Source: Bacillus sp. RO1 | GTDB lineage: Bacteria > Bacillota > Bacilli > Bacillales > Bacillaceae_I | Length of the DNA stretch: 64,000 nt | NCBI RefSeq assembly: GCF_012524115.1 | Contig: NZ_JAAZWB010000092.1 | Coordinates: forward strand, 1-64,000 | Reading direction: 5' to 3' | Part shown: in pieces, positions 1-9,022 of the stretch | Layout of the letters: each line of letters starts with the position of its first letter | Position numbering within the stretch: the first letter of the stretch is position 1 | Translations under genes and position numbers: made by a program | The notes under the pieces: generated by a model | Database searches by the model: none | Seen by the model: the letters and a program-made list of their open reading frames with translations, nothing else | Told to the model about the DNA's origin: nothing

Positions 1-27
1 GCTCCAATTAACAGCTGGTGCAACCCA
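1..27. repeat. Tail of a dispersed intergenic repeat, cut by the window edge
   Basis: The first bases (gctccaattaacagctgg) closely match the 3' part of the repeat core inside the elements at 16768-17043 and 55730-55917, which read gctccaatcaccagctagg and gctccaatcaacagctagg. The rest of the copy lies outside the window, so its ends cannot be judged. Confidence 0.6.
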
Positions 28-52
28 AAAAATAAATGTATCTTTTAAACGA

Positions 53-100
53 AAAAAGACCCGAACTAATATAAGATTTTAAATTAGTTCGGGTTTTATT
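53..100. terminator. Bidirectional terminator downstream of pepF
   Basis: A 12-bp inverted repeat (acccgaactaat and attagttcgggt) encloses a 12-nt AT loop. It has a T-rich tail on the plus side and an A-run before it, giving a U-tail on the minus strand. It lies just downstream of the pepF stop. Confidence 0.8.
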
Positions 101-139
101 TAGACTAAAACACTTTTGTCCCAGCCTCGTTAAGGTGGA

Positions 140-1951
140 TTAAGAAAAGCTTTTCTCAAGTTCGTCTATTAAGGAGCCGACATAAGCAACAGCTACCTTA
201 ATTGGTTCAGGTGTTGTCATATCGACTCCGCCCAGTTGCATTAATTCTAACGGTTTCAACGTGCCCCCTGCTTTTAACGCTGACAGCCAACGGTCCACTG
301 CAGCTTGACCTTCTTCTTGAATCTGTTTGGCTGCTGCTGTAGAAGCAGTAAGCCCAGCGGAATACGTATATGGATAAAGCCCCATATAATAATGTGGCTG
401 GCGCATCCAGGTCAACCCAGCTCCTTCATCCATTTCCACTGCATCTCCCCAGAATTCAGAAAGCAAGGCAGCCTTTTGTTCACATAGAACATTTGCGGTG
501 ATAGGAATTCCCTCGTCTGCTAGATTGTAGACCCTGCGCTGAAGCTCACCTTCTAGAATATGTGTAACGAAGTTATGATAATACGTCCCCAATGATTGTA
601 AGATTACCCATCTGCGCATTCTCTCATCATTTGGTTTTGATAGAATATGCTGACTTAACAGCATTTCATTCATCGTGGAGGGAGCTTCTACAAAATATCG
701 GGACGGACGTGTGTTAGAAAGCTTCTGGTATCTGCCTGCTAAGCGGAAGTGCCCTGCATGACCTAATTCATGGGCAAGCGTATAAGCATTTCTCATAGAG
801 TCACTCCAGGTCATGAGGATATAAGGATGGACACCATAAGGACTGGAACAGAAAGCACCCGAACCCTTCCCTACGTTATCAGCCAAATCAACCCAACGAT
901 TATTAAGCCCCTCTTCCATTATTTCCATATATTCAGGTCCCATCACTTCTAATGACTCTAGAATTAATTTAGATGCTTCCTCATAAGTAATCTCAGGATT
1001 AAAATCTGGATCTAGTGGTGCTTTTAAGTCACAGAATTGCATTGTCTCTAAACCTAGCACCCGCTTTTTCAATTTCGCATATCTGCGCATATGCGGTGCC
1101 AACTCGTTTTGTATAGTATCCAATTGATTATGATACATCTCTTTTGTCACCTGTTGATCATGAAGCAGCATATCTGTGACGGATTCATAGTTTCTTAGAC
1201 GCGCTTCCACCACCTGCTTTTTCACTTCTGTTGCATAAGTTGCCGCATATGTATGCTTGTATTGTTTTAGTGTATCAATATAGGTTTGATAGGCTTTTCT
1301 TCGTAATTCAGTATTAGAAGACCCTTCATAATTAGGAAAAGAATTAAAAGATAGCGGATGTTCCTGTCCATCATCTGTAAAAAAAGATGGAAATCTCATA
1401 TCCGATATTAAGCTTCTTTGATAAATGGTATATGGTGCATTATGCACTTCTCCAAAGGCAGAAAGTACTTCTTCCGCCTCTGGGGATAGCTTATGAGGCT
1501 TTGTTTCCAGCACATCCATCAAGGTCTTTTTGTACTCTTCCAATTCTGGTTCTTCTGCTGTGTATGCATTCAATGTTTCTTCATTTAGTTGAAGGATTTC
1601 AGATTGGATGAATGATATACTTGCGCTGAAGTTGGAAAGCATGCCGCCTACACGAGTCGAATTAGCTTGATTCTCAGGATTTGTTCCGTCTTCAGATTGT
1701 TTTAGGGATGCGAAAGTCATTACTCTCATAACTCTTTCTGTTAAGGCATCCTTGTCTTTTAAACAACGAAGCAATGATTTAGCATCCTTTCCAACTTTTC
1801 CTTTATAACAAGTGACAGTTGATAGGTCTTGTTGTACGGCTTGCAACTCCTGTTCCCAAGCTTCTTGTGAAACAAACAAATCTTCGAGATTCCATGTTTG
1901 CTCAACTGGGACTTCCTCCCTTTTTAATGCTTTATTCATAACCTTTGCCAT
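140..1951 (-). CDS. pepF: Oligoendopeptidase F (M3 family)
   Basis: Cytosolic zinc peptidase of the M3B oligoendopeptidase F family, which cleaves short peptides. From the ATG at 1951 it is 603 aa, the usual family length. The zinc motif HELGH lies at about residues 394-398 and the third ligand is probably the Glu of EAPST near 422. An upstream in-frame ATG at 1966 overlaps the ribosome binding site (ggagggg), so the second ATG is the likely start. No signal peptide is seen. A TATAAT box and a CodY-like box lie upstream, consistent with control by nutrient status, but this is inferred. Confidence 0.93.
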   Translation of the reverse strand: MAKVMNKALKREEVPVEQTWNLEDLFVSQEAWEQELQAVQQDLSTVTCYKGKVGKDAKSLLRCLKDKDALTERVMRVMTFASLKQSEDGTNPENQANSTRVGGMLSNFSASISFIQSEILQLNEETLNAYTAEEPELEEYKKTLMDVLETKPHKLSPEAEEVLSAFGEVHNAPYTIYQRSLISDMRFPSFFTDDGQEHPLSFNSFPNYEGSSNTELRRKAYQTYIDTLKQYKHTYAATYATEVKKQVVEARLRNYESVTDMLLHDQQVTKEMYHNQLDTIQNELAPHMRRYAKLKKRVLGLETMQFCDLKAPLDPDFNPEITYEEASKLILESLEVMGPEYMEIMEEGLNNRWVDLADNVGKGSGAFCSSPYGVHPYILMTWSDSMRNAYTLAHELGHAGHFRLAGRYQKLSNTRPSRYFVEAPSTMNEMLLSQHILSKPNDERMRRWVILQSLGTYYHNFVTHILEGELQRRVYNLADEGIPITANVLCEQKAALLSEFWGDAVEMDEGAGLTWMRQPHYYMGLYPYTYSAGLTASTAAAKQIQEEGQAAVDRWLSALKAGGTLKPLELMQLGGVDMTTPEPIKVAVAYVGSLIDELEKSFS

Positions 1952-1997
1952 TAACTTCCCCTCCATTTATTTCGATAATCGAATCTTTAATATAACT

Positions 1998-2043
1998 ATT
2001 ATATAAGAAGGAGGAAGTAATTTAAATGATATTTTTGAAAATT
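1998..2043 (-). promoter_or_regulatory. Putative pepF promoter with CodY-like box
   Basis: On the minus strand TTTAAA (2021-2026) is followed after 17 bp by TATAAT (1998-2003). Immediately upstream, AATTTTCAAAAATAT (2029-2043) matches the CodY consensus AATTTTCWGAAAATT with three mismatches. The -35 is weak; CodY control is plausible for a peptidase but unproven. Confidence 0.45.
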
Positions 2044-2200
2044 CGATATTTACAAAAAGAAAAAATCGCTAACACACCTAAACCCGCGTTACAAATGAGA
2101 TATCAATCCCTTGGAACTCCTCTCGATTATGGAATATATTGAAAATATTAACCTTGGAAGAATCTTGCCTTTGCGCTTCAACTTTGCCATTTCTATGTAA

Positions 2201-2600
2201 TTTCATTTTCACCAAGGTTTTCATATTGACGATCAGGACCTCTCTCCTCCTTTTTTCTTGTCACCGAGGTCTTCATATCGGCGATCAGGACCTCTCTCCT
2301 CCTTTTTCCTCATCACCGAGGTCTTCATAACGGCGATCAGGACCTCTCTCCTCCTTTTTTCTTGTCACCGAGGTCATCATAACGGCGATCAGGACCTCTC
2401 TCCTCCTTTTTTCTTGTCACCGAGGTCTTCATAACGGCGATCAGGACCTCTCTCCTCCTTTTTTCTTGTCACTGAGGTCTTCATAACGACGATCAGGACC
2501 TCTCTCCTCTTTTTTTCTTGTCACGGAGGTCTTCATAACGGCGATCAGGACTTCTCTCCTCCTTTTTCCTCATCACCGAGGTCATCATGAGGTCGATCAA
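2201..2600. repeat. 52-bp tandem repeat array A (about 7 good units plus degenerate ends)
   Basis: The anchor gatcag recurs at 2231, 2283, 2335, 2387, 2439, 2491 and 2543, exactly 52 bp apart, with a decayed unit at 2595. On the minus strand each unit carries a purine-rich core (cggtgacaagaaaaaagg then aggagaga), followed by the arms GAGGTC and GACCTC around a 17-nt loop. The array lies between the treR terminator and the pepF promoter. No coding capacity is supported. It is related to array B at 41059-41975. Confidence 0.95.
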
Positions 2601-2652
2601 GAATTACTATCAAGACTATCTCACCATTAAATTACTTTATATTTCCTAAACA

Positions 2653-2690
2653 ATAAAAAAGACACTCTCGCTAAACCGAGAGTGCTCCCT
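2653..2690 (-). terminator. Terminator of the tre operon
   Basis: On the minus strand gcactctcg and cgagagtgt form a 9-bp stem around a short loop, followed by a U-rich run. It lies directly after the treR stop at 2696. Confidence 0.85.
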
Positions 2691-2695
2691 TGTTT

Positions 2696-3403
2696 TTATT
2701 TCATCCTTCTTGCAAAATCAACAAATCGGAATTTGTCCAACCGATGACGCGATTCCGTAAATTGAAAAGGACTTGCATCATCCAAATGGACGATACTTTT
2801 TACCACTACCACGTGGGTCAGTCCATTTAAGTCCAATAGCTGCCTATCCTCATCCGTTGCTTCCTCAACTGTTACCTCTTTATCAGCAAAGGCTATTTGC
2901 ATCCCTTTTTCAGACTCCAAGTAATCATAGATGGAGTTCTTGCATATTTCTGTGTCTAGATAAGGGACTTGACTTTTGATGAAGTAGTCTTTATCCAATA
3001 TAATACTTTCATCATCCACCCTGCGAGAGCGTACCACCTTCCACAGCTCCCTCTCTCCCAACTTAGCCAGTAAATCAGAAGAGCCATGTACAGTGTCTAG
3101 TTCGTGTACGACTGTTTCCCAAGGTCTCCCCATTTTCTCTGCTAATTCCTTGAAACTTACCAAACCTGAAATGGGAAAATCAAATTTATCACGGGCTAGG
3201 ACAATGGATCCTTTACCTCGGACTTTTTGGATATAGCCGTTATGAGCAAGTTGATTCAACGCTTTCCTTACCGTTTCTCTTGATGTTGTGAAAAGCTCCA
3301 TCAGCTCATGTTCAGACGGAAGTTTATCTCCTGCCTTGAAATCCTGTTTCTCTATTTTCCTAACCAGCTGCTGATAAATTACTTGATATTTATTATTTTT
3401 CAT
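2696..3403 (-). CDS. treR: Trehalose operon repressor, GntR family
   Basis: DNA-binding repressor expected to sense trehalose 6-phosphate. It has an N-terminal winged helix-turn-helix (residues about 8-70, with PSEHELMELFTTSRETVRKA) and a C-terminal UTRA ligand domain ending RHRLDKFRFVDFARRMK, as in B. subtilis TreR. At 235 aa it is of normal size. It is the last gene of the tre operon, 27 nt after treA. Likely targets are the two TGTATATACA-centred operators near 8968-9014. Confidence 0.93.
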   Translation of the reverse strand: MKNNKYQVIYQQLVRKIEKQDFKAGDKLPSEHELMELFTTSRETVRKALNQLAHNGYIQKVRGKGSIVLARDKFDFPISGLVSFKELAEKMGRPWETVVHELDTVHGSSDLLAKLGERELWKVVRSRRVDDESIILDKDYFIKSQVPYLDTEICKNSIYDYLESEKGMQIAFADKEVTVEEATDEDRQLLDLNGLTHVVVVKSIVHLDDASPFQFTESRHRLDKFRFVDFARRMK

Positions 3404-3430
3404 TTTCTACCACCTATGGCTATTGTAGCA

Positions 3431-5131
3431 TTACTTTTTCAGGTGATAAACGATGGATTCGTATGGACGTAGGGTTATTTCGTTATATTGGCTGCTAGAG
3501 TCATCATAATTGCTTAATAGCACTTCGGATTTGTAGCCGTCCACATCAACATCCTCTGGTAACACAAAGGCACTTTCCTTGCCATAGTAGTTGCTTATTA
3601 CAAGAAGTTTCTCATTTTCACTATTGCGGATATAGGCAAATATTTGCGGATGGTCTCCTGAAATCAATTGGAAATCTCCATGTGTGATAACATCATAGTT
3701 CTTGCGTAATTCAATTAACTTCTTATAATGATAGAAAACTGAATCTTTATCATTCAACGCCGTCTCTGCATTTATTTCTTTGTAGTTTTTTGCCACTCCT
3801 ATCCAAGGTGTACCCTTTGTAAACCCAGCATTCTCTTCATCATTCCACTGAACCGGCGTTCTGGAATTATCGCGAGACTTATGGCGAAGGATCTCAAGGA
3901 TATCCTCCTCGCTCATTCCAGCTTCTTTTTTCAAATTGAAGATATTTAAGGATTCCACATCACGATAATCACTTATTTTCACAAATCCGGGGTTAGTCAT
4001 TCCGAACTCTTCCCCCTGATAAATATAAGGGGTACCTCTCATCATATGCATGCTTGTAGCAAGCATTTTTGCTGACTTGTTGTGATATTTGCCATCATCA
4101 CCATATCGGGAAACGACACGAGGTTGATCATGATTACACCAAAACAAGGCATTCCAACCGCCGCCTCTTTCCATCTCAATCTGCCACGTAGACAAAATAT
4201 CCTTCAACTGTTGGAAATCAAAATCCGCAACAGACCATTTTTCTCCGTTTGGATAATCCACTTTTAAATGATGGAAGTTAAATGTCATGCTGAGCTCGTT
4301 CCGATCTGGTCGAGTGTATTTAATACAATGATCAATTGTCGTCGAGGACATTTCCCCTACCGTCATGCTGTCATATTTAGAAAACACTTTTTCGTACATT
4401 TCATTCATATATTCGTGAACGCGTGGTCCATCGGTGTAAAATTTACGGCCATCTCCTGGAGGCACTGAACCGTCATCATCCGGGAAACTCTGGTCTTTGG
4501 AGATAAGGTTAATTACATCTAACCTAAAACCATCCACTCCCTTATCAAACCAAAAGGTCATCATATCGTAGACTTTTTTGCGAACTTCTTCATTCTCCCA
4601 ATTCAAGTCTGCTTGCGTCACATCAAATAGGTGCAAGTACCATTGACCTGTTTTCTCATCATATTGCCAAGCATTTCCACCAAACTTGGATTCCCAGTTT
4701 GTCGGTTCGCTGCCATCTTGCTTGCTGTCCTTCCAAATATAAAAGTCACGATATGGGTTATTTTCTTTTTGTTCTATAGATTTCTGGAACCACTCATGTT
4801 CAGTTGATGTATGATTCACGACAATATCCATAATAACTTTGATTCCTCTATCATGAGCTTGTGATAAAAGCTGATCGAAATCTTCCATCGTTCCATATTC
4901 TTCATGAATGGAAAAATAGTCGCTGATATCATAGCCATTATCTTTTTGCGGTGATTTGTAAATAGGAGTCAACCAAATAACATCCACTCCTAATTCTTTT
5001 AAATAATCTAGCTTCTCAATAATTCCCTGGATGTCTCCTACACCGTTTCCGGTTGTATCATTGAAGCTTTTTGGATAAATCTGATAAACAACAGATCTCT
5101 TCCACCATGGTTCTTGGTCTATTTTGCTCAT
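3431..5131 (-). CDS. treA: Phospho-alpha-(1,1)-glucosidase (trehalose-6-phosphate hydrolase)
   Basis: GH13 enzyme that hydrolyses imported trehalose 6-phosphate to glucose and glucose 6-phosphate in the cytosol. The catalytic triad is visible as Asp in GFRLDVIN (about 205), Glu in VGEMSS (about 260) and Asp in NHDQPR (about 335). The sequence follows B. subtilis TreA closely (NDTTGNGVGD, WESKFGG, LISKDQ). The second ATG (5131) is chosen because the first (5137) is only 1-2 nt from the gaggtg ribosome binding site. It follows the oligo-1,6-glucosidase by 28 nt. Confidence 0.93.
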   Translation of the reverse strand: MSKIDQEPWWKRSVVYQIYPKSFNDTTGNGVGDIQGIIEKLDYLKELGVDVIWLTPIYKSPQKDNGYDISDYFSIHEEYGTMEDFDQLLSQAHDRGIKVIMDIVVNHTSTEHEWFQKSIEQKENNPYRDFYIWKDSKQDGSEPTNWESKFGGNAWQYDEKTGQWYLHLFDVTQADLNWENEEVRKKVYDMMTFWFDKGVDGFRLDVINLISKDQSFPDDDGSVPPGDGRKFYTDGPRVHEYMNEMYEKVFSKYDSMTVGEMSSTTIDHCIKYTRPDRNELSMTFNFHHLKVDYPNGEKWSVADFDFQQLKDILSTWQIEMERGGGWNALFWCNHDQPRVVSRYGDDGKYHNKSAKMLATSMHMMRGTPYIYQGEEFGMTNPGFVKISDYRDVESLNIFNLKKEAGMSEEDILEILRHKSRDNSRTPVQWNDEENAGFTKGTPWIGVAKNYKEINAETALNDKDSVFYHYKKLIELRKNYDVITHGDFQLISGDHPQIFAYIRNSENEKLLVISNYYGKESAFVLPEDVDVDGYKSEVLLSNYDDSSSQYNEITLRPYESIVYHLKK

Positions 5132-5165
5132 TTTCATGCACCTCTATATTCAATATATTTAAACG

Positions 5166-6848
5166 TTAGTTCAGTAAATAAACTCTTGCTTCATATGGCT
5201 GCATAGTAAATTCACCTATATTACTTTGTTCTTGCACCGTATAGTTGCTTAGTAAAAGTTGTTTGGTCATAAAGTTAATACCTTTTGGCAGTTTGAAAAT
5301 AGGCTCCTTGTCATAAAAATTGCATACCACAAGTAGCTTTTTGTCTTGATAGTTTCTAACATAAGAGAAAATCTCCGGGTCATCCTCAAGTATCAATTGA
5401 TAATCCCCATAAACGATCAGTTCATTCTGTTTTCTCAAGTGAATCAGTCGTTTGTAATAGTTAAAGATAGAATGTTCATTATTTCTTTCGGCTTCTACGT
5501 TAATAGACTTGTAATTCGGGTTAACGGCTAACCATGGCTTTCCGGCAGTGAAGCCAGCATTCTCCTCATCACTCCATTGCATTGGCGTTCTCGCATTGTC
5601 CCTACTTTTCTTAAAGAGGCTTTCCATCACTTCCTGCTCACTCCATCCTTGTTTTTTCAGGTCAGAATAAGCCTGCAGAGTTTCAATATCCTTATAAGAA
5701 TCTATCGAATCAAACCTAACATTTGTCATCCCAATTTCTTCACCTTGGTAGACATATGGAGTACCTTTCATCATATGAATAAGCGTAGCCAGCATTTTAG
5801 CGGATTCAACTCGGTATTTTTCGTCATTTCCAAATCTCGAAACAGACCTTGGTTGGTCATGATTATTAAAATATAGACTGTTCCAGCCACTATTTGCTAA
5901 GGTGTACTGCCACCTTGATAAACTTTGTTTAAGTTCAATCAAATTCAGTTCCTGCACGTCCCACTTTCCATTAGGTCCATTATCCAATCCCATATGTTCG
6001 AATTGAAATACCATGTTCAACTCATTTCTTTCTTCACCCGTATAATCTTTAGCCTGATCGGGAGTGACACCTGGCATCTCTCCGACGGTCATGACATCAT
6101 AGTGAGATAAAACCTTCCCATTCATTTCTTTTAAGTAATCATGTATCTTTGGTCCGTTACGGTAGAACTTGCTTCCCGAAGCATAATTTTTGCCGGGCTT
6201 AATCTCTCCATCAGGCATGCTATCTACCTTAGATATGAAGTTGATGACATCCATCCTAAAACCGTCGACACCTTTATCCAGCCACCATTTCATCATGTGA
6301 TACACTTCTTCCCGAAGCTTTTCGTTCTCCCAGTTGAGGTCCGGCTGCTCTTTGGAAAATAAATGCAGGTAATAATCTTTAGTCTTTTCGTTGTATTCCC
6401 AAGCAGATCCACCAAAGTTAGATGCCCAGTTGTTCGGCTCGCTTCCGTCTCCTTTTGGGTCCCTCCAAATATAATAATCACGATATGGATTCTCTCTGGA
6501 TGTTTTCGCCTGTAAGAACCACTCGTGCTCATCAGAAGTATGATTGACCACAAGGTCCATGATCAATTTCATATCTCGAATATGTACCTCGTGTAACAAC
6601 TCATCCCAATCATCCATCCTTCCGAACTCATCCATTATTTTCATGTAATTACTTATATCATAACCGTTATCACCATTAGGAGATTCATAAACAGGAGAAA
6701 GCCATATGGTATCGATACCAAGTCCCTTTAGATAATCAAGCTTCGTGATTATACCTTGAATATCCCCAATCCCATCACCATTAGAATCCATAAAACTACG
6801 AGGATAAATTTGATACACGACACTTTCTTTCCACCAAGAATGCTTCAT
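5166..6848 (-). CDS. malL: Oligo-1,6-glucosidase (GH13, MalL-like)
   Basis: A 560-aa GH13 alpha-glucosidase closely resembling Bacillus oligo-1,6-glucosidase. Visible are Asp200 in GFRMDVINF (nucleophile), Glu257 in VGEMPG (acid/base) and Asp331 in NNHDQPR. Val after the nucleophile is the residue linked to alpha-1,6 specificity in this family. No signal peptide. It lies between treP and treA, which suggests the operon handles isomaltose-type sugars as well as trehalose. A strong hairpin before the gene (6873-6910) should reduce its transcription relative to treP. Residual activity on phosphorylated sugars cannot be excluded. Confidence 0.85.
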   Translation of the reverse strand: MKHSWWKESVVYQIYPRSFMDSNGDGIGDIQGIITKLDYLKGLGIDTIWLSPVYESPNGDNGYDISNYMKIMDEFGRMDDWDELLHEVHIRDMKLIMDLVVNHTSDEHEWFLQAKTSRENPYRDYYIWRDPKGDGSEPNNWASNFGGSAWEYNEKTKDYYLHLFSKEQPDLNWENEKLREEVYHMMKWWLDKGVDGFRMDVINFISKVDSMPDGEIKPGKNYASGSKFYRNGPKIHDYLKEMNGKVLSHYDVMTVGEMPGVTPDQAKDYTGEERNELNMVFQFEHMGLDNGPNGKWDVQELNLIELKQSLSRWQYTLANSGWNSLYFNNHDQPRSVSRFGNDEKYRVESAKMLATLIHMMKGTPYVYQGEEIGMTNVRFDSIDSYKDIETLQAYSDLKKQGWSEQEVMESLFKKSRDNARTPMQWSDEENAGFTAGKPWLAVNPNYKSINVEAERNNEHSIFNYYKRLIHLRKQNELIVYGDYQLILEDDPEIFSYVRNYQDKKLLVVCNFYDKEPIFKLPKGINFMTKQLLLSNYTVQEQSNIGEFTMQPYEARVYLLN

Positions 6849-6872
6849 CTATCAAGCTCTCCCTTCATAATT

Positions 6873-6910
6873 GAAAAAAATTGTAAAAAGGGGTAGACCC
6901 TTTTTACAAT
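6873..6910 (-). terminator. Strong internal terminator between treP and malL
   Basis: On the minus strand attgtaaaaaggg pairs with cccctttttacaat around a tiny loop, followed by seven U residues. It begins right after the treP stop and leaves about 25 nt before malL, too little for a separate promoter. Confidence 0.85.
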
Positions 6911-6912
6911 CT

Positions 6913-8328
6913 TTACGCTTCTTTTCTCATTTTCACTTTTGCTATTAAGAAAGTAATGATAAATGGTACGACGAGCACAATTCCCATGCCAAGGAAGAAA
7001 ATTGGCCAGTATTCCGCCATAATCGAGAAGAATGCGGGTATTCCACCCACTCCTATAGACGGAGCCTTAACGCCAGCAATGGTAATGATAATCCCTGCAA
7101 TGGCAGATCCGATCATTGCTGCGAAGAAAGGATAGCGGAAACGTAAGTTAACACCAAACATTGCTGGTTCAGTAATCCCCAACCAAGCAGAAATGGAAGA
7201 TGTTAATGCCAACCCTTTTAACTTCTCATCTTTGGTTGCAAGCATCATGGCAAAGGCAGCTGAGCCTTGTGCTATGTTAGACAGGGCAACCATCGGCCAT
7301 AAGAATGTACCCCCAATTGTTGCAATCAGCTGGAAATCGACTGCAAGGAATGTGTGATGCATCCCTGTGATTACTAATGGCGCATATAGACCACCATAAA
7401 TAAGTCCACCTAGTGCAGGAACAGCATCAAAAATTCCGACAAATCCGTTCGTCAGGAAATTACCGATCGCGAATGTAACAGGTCCGATTGCAACAAACGT
7501 TACAAATCCTGTCAATAATAAGGTAATCGGTGGGACGATAAGCATATGAAATGCATCACTTACCCGTTTGGATAAGAATTGCTCTACTTTAGCCAGTACA
7601 AATGCTGCCACAAGAACAGGCAATACTTGACCTTGATATCCTACTTTTTCAATTTCTAATCCAAAGAACTTCCAAGTTTCAACCGCTCCGTCTTCTTGAG
7701 CTTCTGCATATCCCCATGCATTAAGAAGATCAGGATGCACAAGCATTAGTCCAAGCACAATCCCTAACAGTTCACTGCCGCCAAATCGTTTGGCAGCAGA
7801 CCAACCAATAAGCCCCGGTAAAAAGACAAAGGCCGTATTGGCTATCAGGTTAATGATACTTGCAATATCTGCCCATTCTGTATGAACATCAATAACAGAT
7901 TGTTCATCATAAAAGATACCCGGCCCGGTTAACAGATTGTTAATTCCCATCAATAGTCCTGCTGTTACAATGGCAGGCAAGATTGGAATAAAAATATCAG
8001 CAAGTGTTTTTATTGCACGCTGGAGGGGATTCAAGTTGGATTCAGCAGCTTTCTTTACTTCATCCTTTGAAGCTTCCCCCACACCGGTAATATCTACAAA
8101 CTCTTTGTAAACCTTATTGACAGTTCCTTGTCCGATAACAACTTGAAATTGACCATTAGTGGAAAAAGAACCCTTCACCACATCAATGCTCTCTAACGCT
8201 TCTTGATCTACTTTACTTTCATCATGCAAAGCCAAACGGAGACGAGTCACACAATGTGTGGCTGCACTAACGTTTTCTTTTCCCCCTAAGGCTTGGACAA
8301 TTTCTTCCGTCTGTTTTCTTATGTCCAT
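6913..8328 (-). CDS. treP: PTS trehalose-specific transporter EIIBC
   Basis: Membrane permease of the phosphotransferase system that imports and phosphorylates trehalose. The N-terminal EIIB domain carries the phosphocysteine in THCVTRLRL (Cys26). The remaining residues (about 105-470) form the multi-span EIIC domain with the typical GITEPAMFG motif. It closely follows B. subtilis TreP (DVVKGSFSTNGQFQVVIGQGTVNKVY). The protein lacks an EIIA domain, which the preceding gene supplies. Length 471 aa, normal. Confidence 0.94.
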   Translation of the reverse strand: MDIRKQTEEIVQALGGKENVSAATHCVTRLRLALHDESKVDQEALESIDVVKGSFSTNGQFQVVIGQGTVNKVYKEFVDITGVGEASKDEVKKAAESNLNPLQRAIKTLADIFIPILPAIVTAGLLMGINNLLTGPGIFYDEQSVIDVHTEWADIASIINLIANTAFVFLPGLIGWSAAKRFGGSELLGIVLGLMLVHPDLLNAWGYAEAQEDGAVETWKFFGLEIEKVGYQGQVLPVLVAAFVLAKVEQFLSKRVSDAFHMLIVPPITLLLTGFVTFVAIGPVTFAIGNFLTNGFVGIFDAVPALGGLIYGGLYAPLVITGMHHTFLAVDFQLIATIGGTFLWPMVALSNIAQGSAAFAMMLATKDEKLKGLALTSSISAWLGITEPAMFGVNLRFRYPFFAAMIGSAIAGIIITIAGVKAPSIGVGGIPAFFSIMAEYWPIFFLGMGIVLVVPFIITFLIAKVKMRKEA

Positions 8329-8379
8329 TTGTGTTTCCTCCTGTATGCCTTCTCTTTTAATATTGAGATTCTATCTCAT

Positions 8380-8889
8380 TTAATTTTTCATTTTAATTTT
8401 TAAAAATTCCGTTTGTCCTTTCACTGCATCTCCACTTGATATCTTTTCGAGACTCTCCACATTTTCTCCATTTGTGATGACAACTGGGGTAATAATGTCA
8501 GCAGCTTTTTCTTTAATAAGGTCGATATTAAAAGTAATCAGCTTGTCTCCAGCCTTCACTTTATCGCCTTCTTTTACATGTCCTTCAAAACCTTCCCCAT
8601 TCATGGACACCGTTTCCAGTCCTACATGAATTAATATTTCCGCACCTGTCAGGGAACGAATACCAATTGCATGTCCTGTATGGAAGAACTGAACGATTTC
8701 TCCATCGACAGGTGATACTACCTCCCCTTCTGTTGGAACGATTGCCAACCCATCTCCCATCATTTTTTGAGAAAACGTAGGATCTGGAACATCGCTTAGC
8801 TCAGTCACTCTTCCGCTCAAAGGAGCAACAATGGTTTCCTCTGTTTGAGTTTGTGTGGTATTTTTCATTCCGAACAGCTTTTTGAACAT
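8380..8889 (-). CDS. PTS EIIA component, glucose family
   Basis: Stand-alone 169-aa EIIA of the Glc (Crr) type. Active-site histidines are visible at His73 (TGHAIGI) and His88 (ILIHVGLETV), the latter being the expected phosphorylation site. It is the first gene of the tre operon, 51 nt before treP. B. subtilis TreP has no dedicated EIIA and borrows a glucose-type one, so a dedicated copy here makes the system self-sufficient. The start follows a ggaggg ribosome binding site. Confidence 0.9.
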   Translation of the reverse strand: MFKKLFGMKNTTQTQTEETIVAPLSGRVTELSDVPDPTFSQKMMGDGLAIVPTEGEVVSPVDGEIVQFFHTGHAIGIRSLTGAEILIHVGLETVSMNGEGFEGHVKEGDKVKAGDKLITFNIDLIKEKAADIITPVVITNGENVESLEKISSGDAVKGQTEFLKIKMKN

Positions 8890-8941
8890 GATAATCCCTC
8901 CAAATAATTATTTTTTTATGGGTTGTTCTTTTAATTTAGCG

Positions 8942-8956
8942 AAAAAACGCTTACAT
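8942..8956 (-). promoter_or_regulatory. cre-like site in the tre leader
   Basis: Minus strand ATGTAAGCGTTTTTT matches the catabolite responsive element WTGNAANCGNWNNCW except for the penultimate C. It lies downstream of the promoter, a position fitting CcpA repression. Confidence 0.65.
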
Positions 8957-8967
8957 TCACATAGCGG

Positions 8968-8981
8968 CTTGTATATACATG
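8968..8981. promoter_or_regulatory. TreR-type operator 2
   Basis: The sequence cttgtatatacatg, built on a TGTATATACA palindrome, is an exact copy of the 14-mer at 9001-9014 and lies 33 bp away. It sits just after the -10 box, in the transcribed leader. Confidence 0.75.
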
Positions 8982-8993
8982 CTAGTGGTATTT

Positions 8994-9022
8994 AGTCTAA
9001 CTTGTATATACATGTTAGTCAA
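8994..9022 (-). promoter_or_regulatory. tre operon promoter
   Basis: Minus strand TTGACT (9017-9022), a 17-bp spacer and TAGACT (8994-8999) make a sigma-A type promoter. The spacer is almost filled by the operator at 9001-9014, so a bound repressor would block it directly. Confidence 0.75.
9001..9014. promoter_or_regulatory. TreR-type operator 1
   Basis: The cttgtatatacatg copy lies inside the promoter spacer. It resembles the known TreR operator TTGTATATACAA of B. subtilis. Confidence 0.78.

Noticed and set aside
2201-2600. Possible CRISPR array
   Set aside because: The whole 52-bp unit is repeated; there are no unique spacers and no cas genes. The same holds for 41163-41838.
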